Positions 1 to 8,315 of a DNA stretch of 56,157 nt are shown here, in pieces. The notes under the pieces were generated by a model. It made no database searches. It was not told the DNA's origin and saw only the letters and a program-made list of their open reading frames with translations. Source of the DNA: Paraburkholderia mimosarum LMG 23256 = NBRC 106338 (GTDB lineage: Bacteria; Pseudomonadota; Gammaproteobacteria; Burkholderiales; Burkholderiaceae); NCBI RefSeq assembly GCF_000739815.1, contig NZ_BBJJ01000011.1, forward strand, positions 1-56,157, given 5' to 3'. The first letter of the stretch is position 1; the number at the start of each line of letters is the position of its first letter. The position numbers were made by a program, and so were the translations under genes.

Positions 1-76
1 ACACCTTGCGGGACTCCGCAACAATCCGGCTGCAAGAGTTGTTGCGGCTTACGGAGGTGATGACTTCTGACGGGGC

Positions 77-589
77 GTGGGTTTCGCTGTCCAAGCCGCG
101 AATGATCGTTACCGGGTGCGGCATTTCGCCGTATATGGCGCGGTCGGCATGTTCGACCGTCTGGACACGATTCATCCTGCGGAGTTACTGGCGCTGACCG
201 AAGTGAAGGACGGGGAGGCGTGGCACTCGTTAGCCTTTCCGCAGAACATCGACAGGTACGTGCGGGACGTTTTGGGCGCGCTGCGGCCGCACGAGGCGTT
301 GGCCGCAATCATGAACCTCGTGAAGCAGTACAGCTTCGGATTCAAGGCGCCTAAGGTCAACGTGCCGCACCGCTTCCGGACCGAGACTGAAGAAAAGGAC
401 GATCCGGGCGGCATGCGTCCGGTCCTTTCGTGGCTGTATACGGAAGGGAAGGCGACCATGCGCGAGTTACAAAAGGACTACACGCTGGAAGATGCGTTCC
501 GCAAGCACCGGGAACTTCTTAAAGCGAAGGTGAAGGCCGCGCTCGAAACAGAGGCCGCACAGAAGAAGGCTAAGGCGAAGGGTGGGTGA
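77..589 (+). CDS. Hypothetical protein, possibly phage-derived
   Basis: An ORF of up to 170 residues that I do not recognise. The C-terminal third is strongly charged and helical (a run of Lys, Glu and Ala ending KKAKAKGG), and the middle holds a short basic/aromatic stretch (YSFGFKAPKVNVPHRFR). The start is unsettled: GTG at 77 has no well-spaced ribosome site, and ATG at 149 is in frame. A strong GGAGG at 53-57 instead serves ATG 60 in another frame, which is open to the left edge and closes at 197. That second frame and this ORF share a similar stretch (ELLxLTEV then AW-SL), so the left edge may hold a duplication or a frameshifted gene. The position beside a tRNA 3' end suggests a prophage or island remnant; this is inference only. 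Confidence 0.4.
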   Translation: MGFAVQAANDRYRVRHFAVYGAVGMFDRLDTIHPAELLALTEVKDGEAWHSLAFPQNIDRYVRDVLGALRPHEALAAIMNLVKQYSFGFKAPKVNVPHRFRTETEEKDDPGGMRPVLSWLYTEGKATMRELQKDYTLEDAFRKHRELLKAKVKAALETEAAQKKAKAKGG

Positions 590-632
590 GCAAAACGAAA
601 CGCCCGCCTATCCGATCAATAGTGTGGGGGTT

Positions 633-1145
633 CTATGGTTTCGTGGCTTGAGCGATACGTGCAGCCGTCATGGCCGTGACTTGGTGAGCTATCTGCTTTC
701 TGTCTTCACTATCAGCAGCGAGCGCGGCGCGATACTTGGCGACCATCCCTGACAGGCTTGTCTTGATCTTGTGCGCGGCAACTATTTCAGCTTCGAGGTG
801 TTCTGACGAAAGTGTAGAGAAGTCTGCACCTTCGCTCGGAAGGCTCGGTGCAATTCTGTCGATTTGCGCGCGGTCTGCCGCCACCGCTTCATCCCACACG
901 ATTTTGTTGCCTGATCCGCCTAGTCCCTTCGCCGCGAGCACGGCATGGCGGGAGCCGTTTGCCTCTTCAATCAGTGTTGGCAAAGAGGAAAGGGAGTCGT
1001 GGGCATCACTCAGCACCTTCCGGAGTTCAAGCCGCAGGTCCAACGACTTGATTTGGTTGGCCCGCCGATAGCCTAGGAAGCCAGTTACCGCTCCGAATAT
1101 TCCCGTCGCCATCCCAACGTAGCCCGTCCAGTCTGCGTCCGCCAT
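633..1145 (-). CDS. Hypothetical small membrane-anchored protein
   Basis: A 170-residue protein of unknown function. ATG at 1145 is chosen over upstream codons because a GGAGA ribosome site lies six bases before it and the upstream in-frame sequence is arginine-rich and non-protein-like. Near the N-terminus a glycine-rich hydrophobic stretch (YVGMATGIFGAVTGFLGY, about residues 7-24) looks like a single membrane segment. It is followed by a basic motif YRRANQIK and a predicted helical, probably cytoplasmic region (LDLRLELRKVL and later alanine-rich helices). No catalytic motif is visible. It stands alone between the left-edge ORF and the tRNA-Val gene and is probably accessory DNA. Confidence 0.6.
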   Translation of the reverse strand: MADADWTGYVGMATGIFGAVTGFLGYRRANQIKSLDLRLELRKVLSDAHDSLSSLPTLIEEANGSRHAVLAAKGLGGSGNKIVWDEAVAADRAQIDRIAPSLPSEGADFSTLSSEHLEAEIVAAHKIKTSLSGMVAKYRAALAADSEDRKQIAHQVTAMTAARIAQATKP

Positions 1146-1416
1146 TTTGGTCTCCGCGTGAGGATCTGCAAATTGTACATAACAAGGGCCAGGAAATAGG
1201 CTAGTTTCGAATCGTCCGCTAGAAGGCGGGTGATAGTAGATCGCGCGGCGCGGTGCCGGACAGGTCGCCTGCGCACGGAGTCTTAGGCGCGCTCGCGGAC
1301 TCTCGGAGGCGACTAAGGCCGCGCCGCGCATGCACTAGCCGTACAGATTTCCGTATCGGGCGGCTCGTACGGAAAAGATACATTTCCTACTTTCAGAAAT
1401 GCGCGCGTAAACGGAA

Positions 1417-1446
1417 AAGGGCTTACGTCTTTCAACGTAAGCCCTT
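1417..1446 (-). terminator. Rho-independent terminator of tRNA-Val
   Basis: A perfect 11-bp inverted repeat (AAGGGCTTACG / CGTAAGCCCTT) with an eight-base loop. On the minus strand it is followed by TTTTCC. It lies about 45 bases downstream of the tRNA 3' end and fits the end of the tRNA transcript. Confidence 0.85.
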
Positions 1447-1490
1447 GATTTTCCGCTTCGGTGTTTGTCGTTACCAACACCAGGGAATTC

Positions 1491-1565
1491 TGGTGGGTAG
1501 TACTGGGATCGAACCAGTGACCCCTGCCGTGTGAAGGCAGTGCTCTACCGCTGAGCTAACCACCC
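1491..1565 (-). tRNA. tRNA-Val (anticodon CAC)
   Basis: A 75-base cloverleaf read on the minus strand. The acceptor stem is GGGTGGT pairing with ACTACCC, the D arm contains AGCTCAGCGGTAGAGC, the anticodon stem-loop is CTGCC-TTCACAC-GGCAG with anticodon CAC (codon GUG), the T loop has GGTTCGATCC, and CCA is encoded. The 3' end faces the accessory tail at 1-1490, the usual arrangement when an element has integrated into a tRNA gene. No second copy of the tRNA 3' end is present in the window. Confidence 0.95.
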
Positions 1566-1614
1566 GAAGAGATTGAGATTATGCAGGCTATTTCAGATCC
1601 TGTAAAGCCCTTCT

Positions 1615-2361
1615 TTAAGCATTTTGCACATCGGCCGAATTTTCTTCGACGGCGACCGGCTCGGTGCGCCAAACGGACGTCCCTTTGAGCGCCTTGTCGA
1701 GCTCATCGAGCACGGCGTTGTGCGCGCAGACTTCCTCGTCGCTTGCCAGGATCACCGGCAGCTCGATCGACTCGAACCGCACGCGCGGCGCGGCGACCGA
1801 GCCCGGCGCAGCGTGCTCGCCCAGCATGTCGATGACGAGGCTCTCCTGGCCGCGCGTCATCGCCAGATAGACTTCGGCGAGCAACTCCGAGTCGAGCAGC
1901 GCGCCGTGCAGCGTGCGGTGCGCGTTACTGATGCCGAAGCGGTCGCACAGGGCATCGAGCGAGTTGCGCTTGCCGGGGAAGATCTGCTTGGCCTGCACGA
2001 GCGTGTCGATCACCTCGCCGCAATGCTCCTTGAACGCCGGCTTGCCGAGCAGCGCGAGCTCCGCGTCGAGAAAGCCGATGTCGAACGGCGCGTTGTGAAT
2101 GATGATGTCCGCGTCGCGAACGAAGTCGAGGATTTCATCGGCGACTTCGGCGAACTTCGGCTTGTCGGAGAGGAATTCGGTCGTGAGGCCGTGCACCGCG
2201 AGTGCGCCCGGATCGCTGTCGCGCTCCGGATTCACGTAGAAGTGCAGGTTGTTGCCGGTGAGCCGGCGGTTCACCAGCTCGACGCAGCCGATTTCGATGA
2301 TGCGGTCGCCCGTGCGGGCGTTCAGGCCCGTGGTTTCGGTATCGAGAATGATTTGGCGCAT
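1615..2361 (-). CDS. dnaQ: DNA polymerase III epsilon subunit (3'-5' proofreading exonuclease)
   Basis: A 248-residue proofreading exonuclease of the replicative polymerase core, acting with the alpha (DnaE) and theta-type subunits. All three DEDDh motifs are visible: DTETTGL near residues 7-13, HNAPFDIGFLD near 89-99, and HRTLHGALLDSELLAEVYL in the C-terminal half. The length matches the family (E. coli 243). It is the last gene of a minus-strand run: methyltransferase, rnhA, dnaQ. In E. coli rnhA and dnaQ are divergent, so the co-directional order here differs. The gap from rnhA is 46 bases, and tRNA-Val follows in the same direction. Confidence 0.97.
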   Translation of the reverse strand: MRQIILDTETTGLNARTGDRIIEIGCVELVNRRLTGNNLHFYVNPERDSDPGALAVHGLTTEFLSDKPKFAEVADEILDFVRDADIIIHNAPFDIGFLDAELALLGKPAFKEHCGEVIDTLVQAKQIFPGKRNSLDALCDRFGISNAHRTLHGALLDSELLAEVYLAMTRGQESLVIDMLGEHAAPGSVAAPRVRFESIELPVILASDEEVCAHNAVLDELDKALKGTSVWRTEPVAVEENSADVQNA

Positions 2362-2407
2362 GTTTTGTCAGTCTTGAAAGCGTCGAGGAGCCGCGTGCGG
2401 TGCGGTC

Positions 2408-2857
2408 TCAGAGTTCGGCGAGCGTGGCGACGCCGCGGTTCGCGAGCGCGTCGGCACGCTCGTTCTCCGGGTGGCCCGCATGGCCCTTCACCCAGCGCCA
2501 CTCGATCTCGTGCTGCGCGACGAGCGCGTCGAGGCGCTTCCAGAGATCGTCGTTCTTGACCGGCGTTTTGGCGGCCGTCATCCAGTTCTTCTTTTTCCAG
2601 CCGTGAATCCACTCACTGATGCCTTTCTGCACGTACTGCGAGTCGGTGTGCACGATCACCCTGCATGGGCGCTTGAGCGCGTCGAGCGCGGCGATCACCG
2701 CCATCAGCTCCATGCGGTTGTTGGTCGTGCCGGCCTCGCCGCCGAACAGTTCCTTTTCCTGCGCGCCGAAGCGCAGCAGCGCGCCCCAGCCGCCGGGGCC
2801 GGGGTTGCCTTTGCAGGCGCCGTCCGTGAAGATTTCGACGAAATCGGGTGTGCTCAT
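2408..2857 (-). CDS. rnhA: Ribonuclease HI
   Basis: A 149-residue RNase HI that cleaves the RNA strand of RNA:DNA hybrids (primer removal, R-loop clearance). Acidic active-site residues are in their usual contexts: [19 protein letters not shown] (Asp), [12 protein letters not shown] (Glu), [12 protein letters not shown] (Asp), and [17 protein letters not shown] (His and Asp). ATG at 2857 is chosen because the protein then begins [13 protein letters not shown] as in the family; upstream in-frame sequence is only the shadow of the methyltransferase gene. Its start overlaps the stop of the upstream methyltransferase by four bases (ATGA), so the two are probably translationally coupled. Confidence 0.97.
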   Translation of the reverse strand: MSTPDFVEIFTDGACKGNPGPGGWGALLRFGAQEKELFGGEAGTTNNRMELMAVIAALDALKRPCRVIVHTDSQYVQKGISEWIHGWKKKNWMTAAKTPVKNDDLWKRLDALVAQHEIEWRWVKGHAGHPENERADALANRGVATLAEL

Positions 2858-3780
2858 GTGTCCTTGTTGCGAGTGGGTGACGGTGTGGTGGCGGCCGGCT
2901 TCAGGCTCGCCGCCAGTACCGGTTTCTTGACCTTCAGCGGCCCGACGAGGCGCATGCCGCGCACACGCTTGATCGCCGTCACCATATAGATCGCGCCGAA
3001 AATGGGCCACCAGCGGTCGCCGGCGGCTTCCATGAAACCGTAGCGGCCGAGCCACTGGTCGGTGGCGAGCGGCGGACGATAGCAGCCAAAGCGCCCGCGT
3101 TCAAGCTCGAAGCCGAGCAGCTTGATCCAGTCCTTCAGGCGCGTGAAGGCGATGAGGTCCTGCCGCGCGGGCAGGAACGGATGGCCAGTCAGCTTTCCGG
3201 CAGAGTGGCGCGCACCCCACAACGAAAGCGAGTTGAATCCGACGATCAGCAATTGCCCCTCGGGCATCAGCACCCGTTCGGCTTCGCGCAGCAGTCGGTG
3301 CGGGTCGCTCGTGAATTCGAGCGTGTGCGGCATCACGATCAGGTCGACGCTCTGCGCCTCGAACGGCAGGTCGAGGTAGTCGCACCATACCGTGCTGCGG
3401 CCAGCGGGCGCGTATAGCGGCGGGGCGCCTGTCGCCGCCGGGAAGCGGGCTTCCGTGGTGCCGGCCGCGCGCGTGCCGCTGGTTTCGGGTATGCCCGGCG
3501 CGCCACGCAACGGTTCGGCGCCGTTCTCGAGTGCATGGCCCGGTGCGCCGGGGATCGAGTAGGGCGCGCTCGCGGCGCTGGCCGCGTCGAGCACGAGGCC
3601 GCGGCACGGCATGCGGTTTTCGCGCAGGGCGTCGAGCTGCGGCAGGCCGAGCTGGAGCGCATGGTAGCCGAATATGTTCGACACCACGCGATCTAGCTGC
3701 TCCTGTTCCCAACCTAGCACGTAACTGCCAGCGGGCGATGTGGTCCAGGCGGGCCAGTCTATAATCAATCGATCAGTCAT
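2854..3780 (-). CDS. Class I SAM-dependent methyltransferase (YafS-like)
   Basis: A 308-residue putative methyltransferase; substrate unknown. Post-core elements are clear: [20 protein letters not shown] (acidic loop and motif after strand 4) and [18 protein letters not shown] (strand 5). The C-terminal part ([29 protein letters not shown]) resembles the family found beside gloB and rnhA in many proteobacteria, including E. coli yafS, and that gene order is the best evidence. Two oddities: the motif-I region reads [10 protein letters not shown] rather than a glycine-rich loop, and about 60 residues rich in Ala, Gly and Pro separate it from the next strand, which makes the protein longer than YafS (about 240). 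ATG 3780 (MTDRLIIDW) is chosen; upstream in-frame sequence runs into gloB. Confidence 0.8.
   Translation of the reverse strand: MTDRLIIDWPAWTTSPAGSYVLGWEQEQLDRVVSNIFGYHALQLGLPQLDALRENRMPCRGLVLDAASAASAPYSIPGAPGHALENGAEPLRGAPGIPETSGTRAAGTTEARFPAATGAPPLYAPAGRSTVWCDYLDLPFEAQSVDLIVMPHTLEFTSDPHRLLREAERVLMPEGQLLIVGFNSLSLWGARHSAGKLTGHPFLPARQDLIAFTRLKDWIKLLGFELERGRFGCYRPPLATDQWLGRYGFMEAAGDRWWPIFGAIYMVTAIKRVRGMRLVGPLKVKKPVLAASLKPAATTPSPTRNKDT
3760..3765 (+). promoter_or_regulatory. Candidate -10 box for gloB
   Basis: A perfect TATAAT lies 35 bases before the gloB ATG, inside the first codons of the divergent methyltransferase gene. No good -35 hexamer is visible at 17 bases, so the call rests on the -10 alone. 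The intergenic space is only 20 bases, so a promoter for gloB must overlap the neighbouring gene. Confidence 0.4.
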
Positions 3781-3800
3781 GTCGAAGAATACGTCGCCCC

Positions 3801-4658
3801 ATGAAGAGTCCGCTTGAGTACGCGCGTTCGGGCGCTGCCTGCGCTGCCCACGAATACGTACCGGTTCCGGCTTTTGAAGACAATTACATCTGGGTCGTCT
3901 CGGACGGCCAGAATGCCGTCGCCGTCGACCCGGGCGACGCCGCCCCGGTTCGCGCATATCTCGCGAAACGCGGCTGGCGGCTCGCCGCTATTTTACTCAC
4001 GCATCACCACAACGACCACGTCGGCGGCGTGGCCGACTTGCTCGCCGACGCCAGCGTGCCCCGCGTGCCCCGCGTGCCCGTATACGGCCCGGCGGGCGAA
4101 GCGCTCGGCCCGCTCGATCCGTTCGTCACGCGCGTGAAGGGCGGCGACGCCGTCCATCTCGACGCGCCCGCGCTCGACTTCACGGTGATCGACGTGCCGG
4201 GCCACACGCGCGGCCACATTGCGTATTTCCAGGCGGCGGTCGCCGCCGGCACGCCCCATGTGTTCTGCGGCGACACGCTGTTCGCCTGCGGCTGCGGCCG
4301 CCTCTTCGAGGGCACGCCCGCGCAGATGCTCGTCTCGCTCGACGCGTTGGCGGCACTGCCCGGCAACACCCACGTGCATTGCGCACACGAATACACGCTG
4401 TCGAACATCCGCTTCGCGCTCGCCTGCGATCCCGGCAATGCCGATCTACGCGACTGGAGCCGCGAGGCGGCGGCGCTGCGCGAGCGCGGCGTGCCGACCT
4501 TGCCCACGACGATCGCGCACGAGCGCGCCGTCAATCCGTTCCTGCGCGCGGGCGATGCGGCCGTGCAAGCCGCGCTCGCCGAGGCACTGCACGAAGCGGT
4601 GCCGGACCGGCTGGCTGCTTTCGCCATGATGCGCGAATGGAAGAACCGGTTTCGCTGA
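3801..4658 (+). CDS. gloB: Hydroxyacylglutathione hydrolase (glyoxalase II)
   Basis: A 285-residue metallo-beta-lactamase-fold enzyme that hydrolyses S-lactoylglutathione to lactate and glutathione, the second step of methylglyoxal detoxification. The metal-binding motif LTHHHNDHVGG sits near residues 66-76. Further ligands are in DVPGHTRGH and FCGDTLFACGCGRLFEG, and the glutathione-binding CAHEYTLSNIRFA segment follows. A tandem VPRVPRVPV tract after the metal motif is coded by a repeated nine-base unit. It is divergent from the methyltransferase and followed by mltD, the same neighbourhood as in E. coli. Confidence 0.95.
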   Translation: MKSPLEYARSGAACAAHEYVPVPAFEDNYIWVVSDGQNAVAVDPGDAAPVRAYLAKRGWRLAAILLTHHHNDHVGGVADLLADASVPRVPRVPVYGPAGEALGPLDPFVTRVKGGDAVHLDAPALDFTVIDVPGHTRGHIAYFQAAVAAGTPHVFCGDTLFACGCGRLFEGTPAQMLVSLDALAALPGNTHVHCAHEYTLSNIRFALACDPGNADLRDWSREAAALRERGVPTLPTTIAHERAVNPFLRAGDAAVQAALAEALHEAVPDRLAAFAMMREWKNRFR

Positions 4659-4747
4659 CCGACCGGAATGAGGGGGTATGCTCAACCCAAGCGTGTGGAA
4701 TCGCACCCAAGCTGCGGATTTCACGGCTTTTTTCCGAATAATTCCGA

Positions 4748-4776
4748 TTGACGGAAGCGGGTGTGTTCCGTACTAT
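4748..4776 (+). promoter_or_regulatory. Sigma70-type promoter of mltD
   Basis: TTGACG (4748-4753), a 17-base spacer and TACTAT (4771-4776). Transcription would start near 4783, giving a leader of about 30 bases before the mltD ATG at 4813. Confidence 0.75.
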
Positions 4777-4812
4777 CGGCTGCAAATTCCAGCCTTGCGG
4801 ATGTAGATTTTC

Positions 4813-6456
4813 ATGCGATTCATACTCAGTGCGCTGCTGGTCCTCATGCTCGCCGCCTGTGCGGGCGGGGGACAGTCTGCGAGTTCTCAAGCCTCAGCCA
4901 ACGCCCAAGCCAACGCCGACCTCATTCGCAAGACCTCAGCAGCGAAAGAAACGATTAACGTCGATCAAGGTTCCGTCACTCAACTCACGAGCCCCGACGC
5001 CGACCTCTGGGGGCGCATCCGTCGCGGCTTCCAGATGCCCGACCTGCAGAGCGACCTCGTCGACATGAACGCCAACTGGTACGCCCAGCGGCCCGACTAC
5101 GTCGCGCGCATGACCGAGCGTTCGCAAAAGTACCTCTATCACATCGTCGAAGAACTCGAGGCGCGTCACATGCCGACCGAGCTCGCGCTGCTGCCGTTCA
5201 TCGAATCCGCGTATAACCCGCAGGCGCTGTCGGTCGCGAAGGCGGCCGGAATGTGGCAGTTCGTGCCGGGCACCGGCCGCACCTACAACCTCAAGCAGAA
5301 CATGTGGCAGGACGAGCGCCGCGACGTGCTGGCCTCCACCAGTGCCGCCCTCGACTATCTCTCGCGTCTGCACGACATGTTCGGCGACTGGTATCTCGCG
5401 CTGGCCGCCTACAACTGGGGCGAGGGCAACGTGCAGCGCGCCATCGCGCGCAACCAGGCGGCGGGCTTGCCCACGGACTACCAGAGCCTGCGCATGCCCA
5501 ATGAAACGCGCAATTACGTACCCAAGCTCCAGGCGGTCAAGAACATCGTGATGAACGCGCAGCAATACGGGCTCACGCTGCCGTCCATTCCGAACCACCC
5601 CTATTTCGTCACGGTCACGACGTCGCACGACATCGACGTGGACGTCGCCGCCAGGCTTGCGAACATGACGACCGACGAGTTCCGCTCGCTCAACCCGTCG
5701 TTCAAGAAGCCGGTCATTCTCGGTGCCACCGACCCGCAGATCCTGCTGCCGTTCGACAACGCGAGCGCGTTCGAGCGCAATCTGAAGGCGTATTCGGGGC
5801 AGCTGTCCTCGTGGACCGTCTATACGACCGATGCACGCACGACGCCGGCTGCGCTCGCGCAGAAGATCGGCGTGGACGCCGACACCCTCATGTCGGTGAA
5901 CAAGATTCCGGCTGGCATGCGCCTGAAGGCGGGCTCGACGCTCGTCGTGCCGCGCACCGACGACGGCGACGACGAGGACATCAGCGCCGACGTCGCGGAG
6001 AGCGCCGTGCTGGCCATGGAGCCGGACGTGCCCGACACGCGCAAGATGTTGATCCGCGTGCGCCGCAAGCAGTCGATGGAAGCGGTGGCGAGCCGCTACG
6101 GCGTGTCACTGGGACAGTTGAAGGCATGGAACAAGACCCGCCGTGACTACGTTGCACCGGGCCAGGTGCTCGTGCTGCACGTGCCCGTCAACAAGGCAAT
6201 GCCGAGCGAGCCGGGGCCTGAACGTCTGGCAACGAACGTTTCTGGTGGCGGCGTGCAGCGAATCGGCACCCGCGTTACAGACACTGGGTCGAAGTCGCGC
6301 TACGATAAGAAGCACGGTCGCACGCGCACTGAGGTCGTCAAGGTTTCCGAACCTGTCAAGGCAAAGGCCTCGAGCGCAGCGCCCAGCAAGGCGTCGAAGG
6401 GTGCGGCAAGCCGCCCGAAGGCCGAAACCCATACGCAGAAGCACAAAGTCCAATAG
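4813..6456 (+). CDS. mltD: Membrane-bound lytic murein transglycosylase D
   Basis: A 547-residue lipoprotein that cleaves the glycan strands of peptidoglycan with formation of 1,6-anhydro ends. The N-terminus is a lipoprotein signal (MRFILSALLVLMLAACAGGG; lipobox LAAC). The SLT domain covers roughly residues 100-260, with the catalytic Glu in ALLPFIESAYNPQA, followed by GMWQFVPGTGRTYNL and AAYNWGEGNVQRAI. LysM-like peptidoglycan-binding repeats follow (one beginning SWTVYTTDARTTPAALAQKIG and one ending VSLGQLKAWNKTRRDYVAPGQ). The last 90 residues are basic and low in complexity (Lys, Ala, Ser). It has its own promoter and a downstream hairpin terminator. Confidence 0.93.
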   Translation: MRFILSALLVLMLAACAGGGQSASSQASANAQANADLIRKTSAAKETINVDQGSVTQLTSPDADLWGRIRRGFQMPDLQSDLVDMNANWYAQRPDYVARMTERSQKYLYHIVEELEARHMPTELALLPFIESAYNPQALSVAKAAGMWQFVPGTGRTYNLKQNMWQDERRDVLASTSAALDYLSRLHDMFGDWYLALAAYNWGEGNVQRAIARNQAAGLPTDYQSLRMPNETRNYVPKLQAVKNIVMNAQQYGLTLPSIPNHPYFVTVTTSHDIDVDVAARLANMTTDEFRSLNPSFKKPVILGATDPQILLPFDNASAFERNLKAYSGQLSSWTVYTTDARTTPAALAQKIGVDADTLMSVNKIPAGMRLKAGSTLVVPRTDDGDDEDISADVAESAVLAMEPDVPDTRKMLIRVRRKQSMEAVASRYGVSLGQLKAWNKTRRDYVAPGQVLVLHVPVNKAMPSEPGPERLATNVSGGGVQRIGTRVTDTGSKSRYDKKHGRTRTEVVKVSEPVKAKASSAAPSKASKGAASRPKAETHTQKHKVQ

Positions 6457-6541
6457 CGGCTAGCGAAGGGTGCTCAAATCGTGCGTTGCGGGGGCAGCGC
6501 AGGGTATTCGCTCCGATCACTTCTCCGTGTTGTTACGTTTA

Positions 6542-6574
6542 GCGCCGTCAACCCGCCAGGTGACGGCGTTTTCA
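6542..6574 (+). terminator. Rho-independent terminator downstream of mltD
   Basis: CGCCGTCA (6543-6550) pairs with TGACGGCG (6561-6568) across a ten-base loop, followed by TTTTC. It lies about 85 bases after the mltD stop, before the carA promoter. Confidence 0.75.
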
Positions 6575-6697
6575 TTTGCGGCGTGTGCATTCGAAAAGCG
6601 CAGCGCCTGTTTGCCGCCGCGCCGCCGCCCGCTATAGTGGAAAGGGCCGCACGCGTGAGCGCGTGGGTGCTCCCCATCGTCGGCGTCATCCTGGAAT

Positions 6698-6727
6698 TTG
6701 AAGGAAAGGTGACTTTCGCGCTATAAT
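6698..6727 (+). promoter_or_regulatory. Sigma70-type promoter of carAB
   Basis: TTGAAG (6698-6703), an 18-base spacer and a perfect TATAAT (6722-6727). It is the only convincing promoter between mltD and carA, and would give a leader of about 300 bases before the GTG start at 7034. Confidence 0.7.
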
Positions 6728-6733
6728 TTCAAG

Positions 6734-7033
6734 GTTTGAGCTTATCAACCCGCACCCTAGCGCCTACCTCCTCCCAACCGTTCATCCGCCGCCCGCGCCT
6801 CACCGTCGACTGGCCGGCTGCCGCCCGATCCTGCGTCAAAAACGCGAACTCGTGGCCCGGCGCCACCACGGCCGACCGCACGAAGAGTCGCGTAGCGAGC
6901 GAGCCGCGCGCGCATTCCAGATCTACCCGACGAAGGTGGACACAGAATGCCGACGCCGCAGCCGCTCCCAGGTCGCAAGATCGCAACGTCGGATAACAGG
7001 TCGGCACAGGGTGCTCCCCCCAAGGAGTCTCCC
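6734..7033 (+). other. Long untranslated leader of carA
   Basis: About 300 bases lie between the predicted transcription start and the preferred carA start. The stretch is GC-rich, has no convincing short ORF with a ribosome site at its 5' end, and I see no recognisable riboswitch. Near its 3' end, ATG 6947 has an AAGGTGG ribosome site and is in frame with carA, so part of the 'leader' may be translated. Confidence 0.4.
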
Positions 7034-8170
7034 GTGTTGCCGTCATTTTCTCCCGCTCTGCTCGCGCTCGCCGACGGCACGGTCTTTCGTGGTTACTCGA
7101 TCGGCGCGCCGGGTCATACGATCGGTGAAGTCGTGTTCAACACGGCCATTACCGGTTATCAGGAAATCCTGACTGACCCGAGCTACGCTCGCCAGATCGT
7201 CACCCTCACGTACCCGCATATCGGCAACGTCGGCGTCAACGCCGAAGACGTCGAAGCCACGAAAGTCCATGCCGCCGGTCTGATCATCCGCGACCTGCCC
7301 ACGCTCGCCTCGAACTTCCGCATGGAGCGCACGCTCGGCGACTACCTGAAGGACGAAGGCGTGGTGGCGATCGCCGGCATCGACACGCGCAAGCTCACCC
7401 GTATTCTGCGCGACAAGGGCGCGCAGAACGGCGCGATCCTCGCCGGTTCGGACGACGAAGCCCGTGCCATCGAACTCGCGCGCTCGTTCCCGGGCCTCGC
7501 GGGTATGGATCTCGCCAAGGTCGTCTCGACCGCAAAGCCCTACCCGTGGAATACGACCGAGTGGCGTCTGGGCGAAGGCTACCGCACGCAGTCGGCGCCG
7601 AAGTACAAGGTCGTCGCGTTCGACTTCGGCGTGAAGCAGAACATCCTGCGCATGCTGGCCGAGCGCGGCTGCGACGTCACGGTGCTGCCGGCGCAGGCCA
7701 CGGCTGAAGACGCGTTCGCGCTGAACCCGGACGGCGTGTTCCTCTCCAACGGTCCCGGCGACCCGGAGCCGTGCGACTACGCGATCAAGGCCACGCAGGC
7801 GTTCATCGCTCGCGGCATCCCGACCTTCGGCATCTGTCTCGGCCACCAGATCATGGGCCTCGCCGTGGGCGCGAAAACCATGAAGATGAAGACGGGTCAC
7901 CACGGCGCGAACCATCCGGTCAAGGATCTCGGTGACGGCCGCGTCGTCATCACGTCGCAGAACCACGGCTTCGCAGTGGATGCCGACACGCTGCCCGCCA
8001 ACGCACGCGTCACGCACGTCTCGCTGTTCGACGGCACGCTGCAAGGCTTCGAGCTGACCGACAAGCCCGCGTTCTGCTTCCAGGGACACCCGGAAGCGTC
8101 GCCCGGCCCGCACGACATCGGCTATTTGTTCGACCGCTTCACCGCGCTGATGGACAAGGCGAAGGCGTAA
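7034..8170 (+). CDS. carA: Carbamoyl-phosphate synthase small subunit
   Basis: A 378-residue glutaminase subunit that supplies ammonia to CarB for carbamoyl phosphate, the precursor of pyrimidines and arginine. The N-terminal CPSase domain begins [23 protein letters not shown]. The class I glutamine amidotransferase domain has [11 protein letters not shown], the nucleophile Cys in [13 protein letters not shown], and the His/Glu pair in [14 protein letters not shown] at 7034 is chosen because AAGGAG lies seven bases upstream and the N-terminus then matches the usual length (E. coli 382). ATG 6947 would add 29 residues and has its own plausible ribosome site. carB follows after 145 bases on the same strand. 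Confidence 0.96.
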   Translation: MLPSFSPALLALADGTVFRGYSIGAPGHTIGEVVFNTAITGYQEILTDPSYARQIVTLTYPHIGNVGVNAEDVEATKVHAAGLIIRDLPTLASNFRMERTLGDYLKDEGVVAIAGIDTRKLTRILRDKGAQNGAILAGSDDEARAIELARSFPGLAGMDLAKVVSTAKPYPWNTTEWRLGEGYRTQSAPKYKVVAFDFGVKQNILRMLAERGCDVTVLPAQATAEDAFALNPDGVFLSNGPGDPEPCDYAIKATQAFIARGIPTFGICLGHQIMGLAVGAKTMKMKTGHHGANHPVKDLGDGRVVITSQNHGFAVDADTLPANARVTHVSLFDGTLQGFELTDKPAFCFQGHPEASPGPHDIGYLFDRFTALMDKAKA

Positions 8171-8315
8171 GCGCGGCGCACAGGCGGGAACGAACAGAGC
8201 AGGGTGCGCAGCGAGCCGAACTCAAGATCGGCCCACGCGCGTACCCGGCGGCGAGCGGCAAGCGAAGCGCGCGCCGCAGGACGTAAAAGACACAGGAATA
8301 TTTAGCGAGAGCGTT

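Noticed and set aside
1624..2559. A 311-codon ORF antisense to dnaQ and rnhA
   Set aside because: Both minus-strand genes have intact catalytic motifs; the plus-strand ORF has no recognisable features.
6736..6996. An 86-codon ORF in the carA leader considered as a leader peptide
   Set aside because: It starts with TTG without a ribosome site and has biased, non-protein-like composition.
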